Positions 35,052-42,223 of a stretch of DNA of 46,746 nt are shown here, in pieces. Positions within the stretch are counted from its first letter, which is position 1. Each line of letters starts with the position of its first letter. Both the position numbers and the translations under genes were made by a program. The notes beneath the pieces are model-generated. The model saw only the letters and a list, made by a program, of their open reading frames with translations. It made no database searches and was not told where the DNA came from. Source of the stretch: CAYVIB01 sp964451365. GTDB taxonomy: Bacteria > Pseudomonadota > Gammaproteobacteria > Pseudomonadales > Cellvibrionaceae. The stretch covers positions 1 to 46,746 of the forward strand of contig CAYVIB010000038.1 of NCBI GenBank assembly GCA_964451365.1. Reading direction: 5' to 3'.

Positions 35052-36676
35052 ATTTTTCCTGACAAGACGTCGGTCATTTTCTTTAGCTGCTCAAATCGTT
35101 CATATTGGGGATGTTCGTGGTTAATAATCCCCGCCACCAAACGCAACGAGACGAAGCATTCATTTTTTTCCTGCTCGCTGGCCTGGCCGGCGCGCGCCTT
35201 GCCGATGAGGGTTTGAATAATGTTCAGGTGAATACCCACGTGGCGGGGGAAAAGCTTGCGCGCTTTTTCGAAACAGGCGAGCGCCTTGTTGAACTTTCCT
35301 GCCTCGTAAGCATTGATGCCCTGCTGGTTGATTTTGGCCACGATTTTTTTGTTCGCTTCACTCGCCGGCTCATCCAGCATCAGGTCGAGTTTTTCAAGCG
35401 ACTGCTGATCCTTGCCGAAGAGTTTTTCCAGTCCTTGCAACACCAAATCGGCTTTCCGGTTTTCACCGATACTTTTCAGGGCGGCGGCGTAATCCATGCC
35501 CGCCTCTATCGTCGTGGGCGAGGAATCCATAATGGCTTCGGCGGAGGTGACATATTGACGCGCAAGATCCCACTGCCCTTCCAATGCGTGCATCCGGCCC
35601 GTCAACAGTTCCCGCTGGGCCGACTGGCCATCTGTTAACCTAAATCGCTCCTTCGCCTGGTTGAGGACGGAAATCGCCTCGCCCACGGCACTCGGGCCAA
35701 TATCCAGCTTTTGTTCCAGGCAAAGCGATACCGCCCGCGCCAGGTTGAAATGGTTTTCCGCATTGCCATGGCAGGACAGCTCGCCGAGCTTGACGGTTCG
35801 CCGCACTGCCTGAATTGCCGTTTCCAGGTCATTGTTTTGCCGCGCCACCTCACTCAGTTGTTTTTGCCTCAGGATCGACATGGGGGAGATATTCACAGCC
35901 CGTTGCACCGCGGATTGCACATTTTCGCGTTCGCCCCGCTCTTCCCAGTTCCGGGCCAGAACATCGTAAGCAGGCAAAAACAGGGGGCTGTCTTTAACGA
36001 TGCGCTCAAGCCAGCGGTTGGCCACATCCAGTTCGCCGCGCGCCTGCTTCACCCGCGCCAGCCCCAGGCGGGCCCAGTCCAGCTGGCGGATTTCCAGCAC
36101 GCTCTGGTAGAGCTGCTCGGCCCGGTCCAACTCGCCCTCATTAATATAGAGTTCGCCCAGCATTTTTTGCGCGGTTCCCGCGTAACGTTTTTCCGGGTGC
36201 GCCATGTGGGCCAGCAGCTTCATGGCACTGCCGGAATCACCGGCAGCCAACGCTTCATTGACCGGGCGGAAGGCTTCACGCGTTTGCAGCAAACGCTCAA
36301 TACGCGTGTGCAGCGCTCGTCCGGTGATGGGCTTCATCAGGTAGTCATCCGGCTGACTGTCATAGACACACATCACCACGTTGCGATTGGCCTCCGCCGA
36401 AACCATCACAAACAGGGTCTGGTAAGTGAGCACGCCGGTAAACCGCAGCTCCTCCAGCACATGCTGGCCGGTGCGGCCACGCCCCAGGTTGTAATCGCAA
36501 AGAACCAGGTCAAACTGGCGGCGCCGGCAGTGCTCCAGCACCTCCTCCGCGTGGCCCACCAGGGTGATCTGGTTGACGCCGAGACGCTGCAAAATGCCGT
36601 TCACCGTGTTGCGAAAGCCGCTGAAGTCGTCCGCCACCAGCACGGAAAGGGTGTGGTAATTGATTTGTTCTGACAC
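35048..36676 (-). CDS. Response regulator with receiver domain and TPR repeats
   Basis: The 542-residue protein joins an N-terminal receiver domain (about 1-125: acidic pair ADD, phospho-acceptor in VLCDYNLGRG, Ser in MVSAEAN, Lys in MKPITG) to a long TPR region (about 140-530, for example AGTAQKMLGELYINEGELDRAEQLYQ). The architecture is like VieB of Vibrio, where output is protein-protein interaction rather than DNA binding. The start is set at the GTG at 36676 (MSEQINYHTLSVLVADD) because the longer frame to 36886 is encoded by an inserted repeat element. GAGG lies only 2-3 bp before this GTG, so the exact start remains open. It is translationally coupled to the kinase gene. Confidence 0.85.
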   Translation of the reverse strand: MSEQINYHTLSVLVADDFSGFRNTVNGILQRLGVNQITLVGHAEEVLEHCRRRQFDLVLCDYNLGRGRTGQHVLEELRFTGVLTYQTLFVMVSAEANRNVVMCVYDSQPDDYLMKPITGRALHTRIERLLQTREAFRPVNEALAAGDSGSAMKLLAHMAHPEKRYAGTAQKMLGELYINEGELDRAEQLYQSVLEIRQLDWARLGLARVKQARGELDVANRWLERIVKDSPLFLPAYDVLARNWEERGERENVQSAVQRAVNISPMSILRQKQLSEVARQNNDLETAIQAVRRTVKLGELSCHGNAENHFNLARAVSLCLEQKLDIGPSAVGEAISVLNQAKERFRLTDGQSAQRELLTGRMHALEGQWDLARQYVTSAEAIMDSSPTTIEAGMDYAAALKSIGENRKADLVLQGLEKLFGKDQQSLEKLDLMLDEPASEANKKIVAKINQQGINAYEAGKFNKALACFEKARKLFPRHVGIHLNIIQTLIGKARAGQASEQEKNECFVSLRLVAGIINHEHPQYERFEQLKKMTDVLSGKI

Positions 36677-36719
36677 CGCCTCGATAACCGTTGTCCAATA
36701 TCCTCCAATAAGTGTAGAA

Positions 36720-36961
36720 CCTATCTCATGGTTGTCGATGGCTTGCACAAGGTCGCTAAAGCCCGAGTCAAGGCGCGAGGCGTGTAGTTTGGTGGTTCCA
36801 AATGAACAACGAGCAACGATGGATCGGGCTTTTAGCGGCCTTGCCCGAAGGGTAGCCACTTTCTTAACACTGGTTGTAGCCATCACACCACTCTGTGCTG
36901 GAAGCGTCTTGATTCAGACGATATTGAAAGCTATGCAAACCATCGACAACCATGAGATAGG
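36720..36961. mobile_element. 242-bp MITE-like element between the response regulator gene and cmoA
   Basis: Terminal inverted repeats of 28 bp (36720-36747 and 36934-36961) read CCTATCTCATGGTTGTCGAT followed by GG[C/T]TTGCA and differ at one base; the match continues 3 bp outward with one mismatch (GAA/GAG). No transposase fits inside. The interior has a motif also present in the element at 43914-44198. No clear target duplication is visible. It occupies most of the 362-bp gap between the divergent genes, so it probably displaced or supplies promoter sequence for both. Confidence 0.82.
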
Positions 36962-37038
36962 CTCTTTAATTGTCGGGTTCACGCGCCCCGGCTAAAATAG
37001 CGCTCCTATCAACCTGGAGCCCCTGGCGGCTGGCAAGA

Positions 37039-37773
37039 ATGACCCGGAACAGTAAAGATACAATTTATAGCGAACCCCAGGCCTCAGTGGGGGAGTTTAT
37101 TTTTGACCAGAAGGTGGTGGATGTTTTCCCGGATATGATCGAGCGGTCGGTGCCCGGTTATTCCACCATCATTCATATGATCGGCTACCTGGCGGAGCGC
37201 TACGCGCAGGCCAACTCCAACTGCTACGACCTGGGCTGCTCGCTGGGCGCGGCCAGCCTGGCAATGGCGCAAAAGATAAGCAAGGATAATGTGAAGATAA
37301 TTGCCATCGACAAATCGGCGGAGATGATTGCCGGCTGTAAAAAAAGCGTCAGCGAAAACGCGCCCGATATCGCTATTGAATTCGCGTGTGAAGATATTCT
37401 GGCAAGCAAAATAGAAAATGCATCTATCTGTGTTTTAAATTTTACTTTGCAGTTTATTCGCCCGGACGTGCGCACCGACTTCCTGGAAAAAATTTATTCC
37501 GGCATGTTGCCGGGAGGTATTCTAATCCTGTCGGAAAAGCTGTCCTTTCCCGATAAAAATCACGATGCGCTGGTCACCGACCTGCATCATTACTTCAAGA
37601 AAACCAACGGCTATTCAGAGCTGGAAATTGCCCAAAAACGTAACGCCCTGGAAAATGTGCTGATTCCTGAATCGCTTGCCACACACAGGCAACGATTGTT
37701 AAAAGCCGGCTTCGATACCGCCGATCTCTGGTTTCAATGTTTTAATTTTGCTTCCCTTGTCGCTATAAAATGA
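37039..37773 (+). CDS. cmoA: Carboxy-S-adenosyl-L-methionine synthase CmoA
   Basis: CmoA makes carboxy-SAM from SAM and prephenate for tRNA wobble uridine modification. The start at the ATG at 37039 gives 244 residues (E. coli 247) beginning MTRNSKDTIYSEP; the longer frame has an unrelated N-terminus. Family marks are FIFDQKVVDVFPDMIERSVPGY, YDLGCSLGAASLAM, AIDKSAEMI, NFTLQFI and MLPGGILILSEKL. No strong SD is visible. It is followed by cmoB across a 17-bp tandem duplication. Confidence 0.94.
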   Translation: MTRNSKDTIYSEPQASVGEFIFDQKVVDVFPDMIERSVPGYSTIIHMIGYLAERYAQANSNCYDLGCSLGAASLAMAQKISKDNVKIIAIDKSAEMIAGCKKSVSENAPDIAIEFACEDILASKIENASICVLNFTLQFIRPDVRTDFLEKIYSGMLPGGILILSEKLSFPDKNHDALVTDLHHYFKKTNGYSELEIAQKRNALENVLIPESLATHRQRLLKAGFDTADLWFQCFNFASLVAIK

Positions 37774-37792
37774 TTGTCGCCATAAAATGATT
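37759..37792 (+). repeat. 17-bp tandem duplication at the cmoA-cmoB junction
   Basis: GTCGC[T/C]ATAAAATGATT occurs at 37759-37775 and 37776-37792 with a single mismatch. The first copy carries the cmoA stop overlapping an ATG (ATGA); the second carries the real cmoB ATG. Between them the first ATG reads a six-codon peptide, MIVAIK, then stops. The ancestral junction was probably a plain ATGA overlap. Confidence 0.9.
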
Positions 37793-38764
37793 GATTTTTC
37801 CCGCTTTATTTCCGCGATTGAAGATTCGCGCCTGGGACCGTGGGCCGAGCTGCTTCCCGAACAAATCGAACAGGGACTGTCCACCAAACGCTACGGCGAT
37901 CTCCCGCTCTGGTACGAAGCGTTGAATGCGCTACCGGAGTTAACCGCCGCCAGCACGAATTTTAAAACCGGAGTTACCATCGGCACGGAGGCGGAAGCAG
38001 GCCGCGAAACACAATTATATATTGAAAAAAATCTGCGCAAGCTGATTCCGTGGCGCAAGGGTCCATTTTCAATTTTCGGAATCGATATCGACACGGAATG
38101 GCGGTCCGATTTTAAATGGGACAGATTGCTGCCCCATATTTCGCCACTGCAAAATAAACTGGTGCTTGATGTAGGCTGCGGCAACGGTTATCACTGTTGG
38201 CGTATGCTGGGCGAGAATGCGACACGGGTGATCGGTATTGATCCTTCACCACGCTTTGTTGTGCAGTTTTATATGTTGAAGAAGTTCGTTTCTGACGCAA
38301 GGGTGGATGTGTTGCCGGTGGGCCTGGAAGCGCTACCGGAAAAGCTCGAAGCCTTCGACACCACCTTTTCCATGGGCGTGCTCTATCACCGCAAATCACC
38401 CTTCGACCATCTGGCCGAACTGATGGGGACCCTGAAACCAGGTGGTGAGTTGGTGCTGGAAACCCTCGTAATCGATGGAAACCTGGGCGAGGTGCTGGTA
38501 CCGGAAGACAGGTACGCGATGATGAACAATGTGTGGTTCCTGCCAAGCGTTCCGACATTGCTGTCCTGGTTAGCCAAAAGCGGCTTCAGCGATCCCCGCT
38601 GCGTCGATATCAACCGGACAACAATAGATGAACAACGCGCCACCGAATGGATGCGGTTCTATTCGCTTGCGGATTTTCTCGACAACAGCAATCCCGCGCT
38701 TACGGTGGAAGGCCATCCGGCACCGAAGCGGGCAATTTTTGTTGCCAAAAAGCCGGAAAAGTAA
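37787..38764 (+). CDS. cmoB: tRNA U34 carboxymethyltransferase CmoB
   Basis: CmoB transfers the carboxymethyl group from carboxy-SAM to 5-hydroxyuridine at tRNA position 34. The 325 residues match the family length and marks: LPLWYEALNALPEL, TIGTEAEAG, LIPWRKGPFSIFGIDIDTEWRSDFKWDR, LVLDVGCGNGYHCWRML, VIGIDPSP, FSMGVLYHRKSPFDHL, LKPGGELVLETLVI. It follows cmoA by 13 bp after a tandem duplication that pushed its start codon downstream. Confidence 0.96.
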   Translation: MIDFSRFISAIEDSRLGPWAELLPEQIEQGLSTKRYGDLPLWYEALNALPELTAASTNFKTGVTIGTEAEAGRETQLYIEKNLRKLIPWRKGPFSIFGIDIDTEWRSDFKWDRLLPHISPLQNKLVLDVGCGNGYHCWRMLGENATRVIGIDPSPRFVVQFYMLKKFVSDARVDVLPVGLEALPEKLEAFDTTFSMGVLYHRKSPFDHLAELMGTLKPGGELVLETLVIDGNLGEVLVPEDRYAMMNNVWFLPSVPTLLSWLAKSGFSDPRCVDINRTTIDEQRATEWMRFYSLADFLDNSNPALTVEGHPAPKRAIFVAKKPEK

Positions 38765-38838
38765 CTAAGCGATTGATTTTTAAATATTTATAATGAACTA
38801 CCACAACTTGATCAAAAAAGCTCCACGTGGAACCACGC

Positions 38839-38866
38839 ATTTTTGACCGCCGTTTGTCAAGAAAAA
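38839..38866. terminator. Weak bidirectional terminator candidate between cmoB and gor
   Basis: ATTTTTGAC (38839-38847) and GTCAAGAAAAAT (38856-38867) form an imperfect hairpin flanked by an A-run and a T-run, between convergent genes. A nearby TCCACGTGGA palindrome is at 38822-38831. Stem quality is poor (5 bp plus an interrupted A/T part), so this is tentative. The rest of the 129-bp gap is AT-rich and shows nothing else. Confidence 0.3.
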
Positions 38867-38893
38867 TCGCTTCAAATTAATTACATTTTTTCT

Positions 38894-40249
38894 CTACCCC
38901 ACCACCGGCTCCCGCAGGGTGACAAATTCTTCCGCCATGGTCGGGTGAACACCGACAGTACGATCGAAATCCCGTTTTGTGGCACCGGCCCGCATCGCCA
39001 CCGCCATGCCCTGGATTATCTCGCCGGCGTGTTCACCCACCATATGGCACCCAATTACCTTATCTGTCATCTTATCCACCACCAGTTTGACCAGCGCACG
39101 CTCATTCAATCCACTTAAGGTGTGCTTGAGAGGCCGGAAATCGTCCATATAAATATCCACTTGCAGGCCCTGGATGCGCGCTTCGTCCTCGGACAGGCCG
39201 ACCGTGCCAATTTCCGGCTGGCAGAATATCGCGGTGGGAATATTGCGATAGTCCACGCTTACCGGCTCGTCGGCGAACAAGTACCGGGCCAGGGCATTAC
39301 CTTCCGCCAGGGCCACCGGTGTCAGTTCCTTCCGACCGACAACATCGCCAATGGCGAAGATGCCGGGTTCATCGGTCTCGAAATTGTCATCCACCACAAT
39401 CGCCCCGTTTGCGTGTGTTTTTACCCGGGTATTTTCCAGGCCCAGCCCCGCCACCTTCGGTGTACGACCAATGGCGGAGAGCACGGCATCCACCTGGCGG
39501 GTTTCACCGTTGTCCAGGTTTACGCTCAGTGTTCCATCACGGTTTTTATCGACTTTTTCCACATCGGTGCCAAAGGTGAGTTTGATTCCCCTTTCCTTTA
39601 TCTGCTCGGCAACGAACATCCGCACATGCTTGTCGAATGAACGAAGAAATAATTCTCCCCGATAAACCAACTCCACATCGCACTCCAGGCCGTTGAAAAT
39701 ACCGGCGAATTCCACCGCCACATAACCGCCGCCCTGGACAAGGATTCGTTTCGGCAACCGGTCCAGCGTAAAAAGATCATTCGACACCAGGCAATGCTCC
39801 GCACCGGGAAATGTGGGGAGGTTGGGCCAGCCGCCTGTGGCAATCACGATTTTTTCCGCGGAGAATTGCGTGTCTCCTACCGACACGCGATTGGGGCCAT
39901 CAATTTTTGCGCGCCCATCAATAATAGTGACGCCGGCGTTTTCCAGCAGATTTTTGTAAATACCGTTTAGACGCTGTATTTCAGTGGTTTTTCGGTCCCG
40001 CAATGTTGTCCAGTCCACGCGTGGATTTTCGAGGCTCCAGCCGTAACCTTTGGACGCTTTAAACTCCTCGCTGAATCCCGAGGCGTGGACGAATAATTTT
40101 TTCGGCACGCAACCAACATTGACGCAGGTGCCTCCCATAAACAGGTCTTCCGCCACCGCCACTTTTGCACCGAGGCCGGCGGCAATACGGCTGGCTCTTA
40201 CGCCGCCCGATCCCGCGCCAATAACAAACAAATCAAAATCGTAGGACAC
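38894..40249 (-). CDS. gor: Glutathione-disulfide reductase
   Basis: This flavoprotein reduces GSSG with NADPH. The 451 residues have the FAD motif GAGSGGVRASR (11-21), the redox-active disulfide GGTCVNVGCVPKK (Cys42, Cys47), the NADPH-binding region around LVQGGGYVAVEFAG, the ATG-type motif AIGRTPKVAGLGLE, the second FAD motif GIFAIGDVV and the C-terminal catalytic His in GVHPTMAEEF (His435). Length is normal. The NADPH region differs somewhat from the usual GxGYIAxE (GGGYVAVE). It is transcribed away from a repeat-rich upstream region. Confidence 0.95.
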   Translation of the reverse strand: MSYDFDLFVIGAGSGGVRASRIAAGLGAKVAVAEDLFMGGTCVNVGCVPKKLFVHASGFSEEFKASKGYGWSLENPRVDWTTLRDRKTTEIQRLNGIYKNLLENAGVTIIDGRAKIDGPNRVSVGDTQFSAEKIVIATGGWPNLPTFPGAEHCLVSNDLFTLDRLPKRILVQGGGYVAVEFAGIFNGLECDVELVYRGELFLRSFDKHVRMFVAEQIKERGIKLTFGTDVEKVDKNRDGTLSVNLDNGETRQVDAVLSAIGRTPKVAGLGLENTRVKTHANGAIVVDDNFETDEPGIFAIGDVVGRKELTPVALAEGNALARYLFADEPVSVDYRNIPTAIFCQPEIGTVGLSEDEARIQGLQVDIYMDDFRPLKHTLSGLNERALVKLVVDKMTDKVIGCHMVGEHAGEIIQGMAVAMRAGATKRDFDRTVGVHPTMAEEFVTLREPVVG

Positions 40250-40326
40250 CGCGTTACCTTTCGATGGGATAAGAATAAGGAGCAGTATGGTGCGTTATTT
40301 AACGTGTGATTGGAAGGGTTCCATAT

Positions 40327-40426
40327 CGGGGCCCCGTGTGTCCGCCCGGGTAACCGCAAGCGTTGCCCCTATAAGAATACACAAGGGTTGTTCCCGCAAA
40401 AGGGCAGACACGCGGGTCTGCCCCTA
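40327..40426. repeat. REP-like palindromes between the small conserved gene and gor
   Basis: Three palindromic units occur within 100 bp: CGGGGCCCCG at 40327-40336; GGGTAAC-N7-GTTGCCC at 40348-40368 (one G-T pair); and GGGCAGAC-N6-GTCTGCCC at 40402-40423. On the minus strand the last two are introduced by TATAGGGGC and GTAGGGGC respectively, so they look like members of one repeat family. The stop codon of the small gene (TAG, 40426-40424) is the TAG of GTAGGGGC. The array also lies in the gor upstream region. Confidence 0.7.
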
Positions 40427-40684
40427 CACGTCGATTTCGATTGTTGGATGGCCGCCCCGGTCTTCCTTGCGGCGGCCCCGGCCGGAGCGCATGTCATAGG
40501 ACCCGCGCGAATCGCCCTGCCTGGATCGGCGATCGCCTTTTTTGCGTCGCTCCACGAAAGGCTTGGGTTTGGCAATCGCTTGCTTTTCGTCGGTATGCGA
40601 CTCCACAGCGGTGGATTCGTCCTGCCGCTTCAGGACCGATTTCGGCCGCAGTGGCCGGTATGTGGGATTAATGCTGTTAACCAT
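40424..40684 (-). CDS. Small conserved basic protein
   Basis: The 86-residue product starts MVNSINPTYRPLRP and ends PTIEIDV. The middle is rich in Arg/Lys/Asp repeats (VERRKKGDRRSRQG, then DMRSGRGRRKEDRG), a pattern seen in small uncharacterised gammaproteobacterial proteins with ERRxxxDRR and DxRSGRDRR motifs. A good SD (AGGTGG) lies 4 bp before the ATG, which argues for a real gene. No domain or function is known; nucleic-acid or polyphosphate contact is only suggested by the charge pattern. Confidence 0.72.
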   Translation of the reverse strand: MVNSINPTYRPLRPKSVLKRQDESTAVESHTDEKQAIAKPKPFVERRKKGDRRSRQGDSRGSYDMRSGRGRRKEDRGGHPTIEIDV

Positions 40685-40742
40685 AACGCCACCTGCCTAA
40701 GTAAAATTCACACCATCTACAGGACTTATCGGCCATTTTCGG

Positions 40743-42122
40743 TTAAATTTTAAACCAACTCAATTTTTTGTGAAGTTTTACCACATCGCCGATGATCAAC
40801 AGCGTCGGCGCGTGCACCTCGCGGTAGCGAATGGTTTCCGGCAAATTCGCCAGGTCCGACACATGAACATATTGATCCGGCAGCGTTCCCCGCTCCACCA
40901 GCGCCACCGGGGTTCCGGGGTCTTTCCCATAGTCAATCAGCTTGCTGCAAATCTGGTCCAGTCCGGCGAGCCCCATATAGAACACCAGCGTCTGGCGGGC
41001 ATCGACAAATTCCGCCCAGCGAAGATTGGTTTCGCCCTCTTTCAGGTGACCGGTAATAAAACGGACCGACTGGGAATAATCCCGGTGCGTGAGCGGAATG
41101 CCCGCGTAACAGGCGCAGGCATTCGCCGCGGTAATACCGGGAACCACCTGGAACGGAATTTTATTTTCCGCCAGCAAATCGATTTCCTCACCGCCACGGC
41201 CGAAAATAAACGGATCGCCCCCCTTCAGCCGCAAAACCCGCTTCCCCTGCCGGGCCAGGTCCACCATCATCCGGTTGATTTGCTGCTGGGGAACCGCGTG
41301 CTCGGATCGGCGCTTGCCCACGTAAATCCGTTCCGCGTCGCGCCGCACCATCTCGAGAATCGGCGGCGACACCAGGCGGTCGTGCAATACCACTTCCGCC
41401 TGTTGCATCAAACGTAATGCCTTGAACGTAAGAAGATCGGGATCGCCGGGGCCGGCCCCCACGAGATAGACTTCGCCTTCGGTTTCGCAATTTTTTTGCG
41501 CCAGTTTTTTTTCCAGTTCGGCGACGGCCAAGTCTATATTGCCGCTCAATACTTTTTCGGCAATCGGGCCGTTGATCACCGACTCCCAGAAGCGACGGCG
41601 CAGCTCTCCGTCGGTAAACGTATTTTTTACTTTCTGGCGAAACCGGCTGGCCAGTTTTGCCAGCTCACCATAGGCACCGGGAATTGTACTTTCAAGCTGG
41701 CTGCGAATACGCCGCGCGAGCACCGGGGATTCACCCCCGCTGGTAATGCCAATCAACAGCGGGTTGCGATCGACAATTGCCGGCATCACCACGGTACACA
41801 AATCCGGGTTATCGACGACATTCACCAGAATGTTGCGCTGCCGGCAATCACTTGCAACCTGTTCGTTAACCTTGCGAATATTGGTGGCGGAAATGACAAG
41901 GACATGATCACGCAAAATGCCGGAGGAATATTCACCGCGAATTATTTTGCCGTTGGCGTTTTCAACGATAGTTTCCAGTTCGGTTTTGATTTCTTCCGCA
42001 ACCACATCGATTTGGGCACCGGCTTTTTGCAACAGGCGCGCTTTGCGCACAGCGATTTCCCCGCCGCCGACAATCAGGCAGGGTCGGTTTTTCAAATTAA
42101 AAAAAAGCGGCAGATAATCCAC
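40743..42122 (-). CDS. cysG: Siroheme synthase CysG (trifunctional)
   Basis: CysG converts uroporphyrinogen III to siroheme for sulfite reductase: SUMT methylation, NAD-dependent dehydrogenation and Fe chelation. The start is set at a GTG at 42122 giving MDYLPLFFNLKNRPCLIVGGGEIAVRKARLL, the standard CysG N-terminus; the longer frame (to 42179) is repeat-derived. The CysG-B part (about 1-210) is followed by the SUMT domain with VYLVGAGPGDPDLLTFKALRLMQQAEVVLHDRLV and RLKGGDPFIFGRGGEE. A GGGA six bases upstream, at the edge of a repeat, may serve as SD. Confidence 0.95.
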   Translation of the reverse strand: MDYLPLFFNLKNRPCLIVGGGEIAVRKARLLQKAGAQIDVVAEEIKTELETIVENANGKIIRGEYSSGILRDHVLVISATNIRKVNEQVASDCRQRNILVNVVDNPDLCTVVMPAIVDRNPLLIGITSGGESPVLARRIRSQLESTIPGAYGELAKLASRFRQKVKNTFTDGELRRRFWESVINGPIAEKVLSGNIDLAVAELEKKLAQKNCETEGEVYLVGAGPGDPDLLTFKALRLMQQAEVVLHDRLVSPPILEMVRRDAERIYVGKRRSEHAVPQQQINRMMVDLARQGKRVLRLKGGDPFIFGRGGEEIDLLAENKIPFQVVPGITAANACACYAGIPLTHRDYSQSVRFITGHLKEGETNLRWAEFVDARQTLVFYMGLAGLDQICSKLIDYGKDPGTPVALVERGTLPDQYVHVSDLANLPETIRYREVHAPTLLIIGDVVKLHKKLSWFKI

Positions 42123-42128
42123 AACGTG

Positions 42129-42223
42129 TCCCGTAGGGCGGGTAAGCGATGGTCCGACACTTCGGGCGCCACCCGCCATTGAGTTGGCACAAAACGGCGG
42201 GTGGCGCTATCGCTTACCCGCCC
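42129..42223. repeat. Composite REP-like palindrome between serS and cysG
   Basis: The outer arms GGGCGGGTAAGCGAT (42136-42150) and ATCGCTTACCCGCCC (42209-42223) are perfect over 15 bp. The inner arms GCGCCACCCGCC (42166-42177) and GGCGGGTGGCGC (42196-42207) are perfect over 12 bp. The left arm has an extra 15-nt block, GGTCCGACACTTCGG, absent from the right. The left half (42129-42180) recurs inverted at 34316-34366. The serS stop codon is inside the right arm, and the 84-bp serS-cysG gap is essentially this element. Confidence 0.88.

Noticed and set aside
36677..36886. 70-residue N-terminal extension of the response regulator
   Set aside because: Most of it is encoded by the inserted element with terminal inverted repeats; the receiver domain begins just after the GTG at 36676.
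42123..42179. N-terminal extension of CysG
   Set aside because: It is encoded by the REP-like repeat, and the family N-terminus begins at the GTG at 42122.
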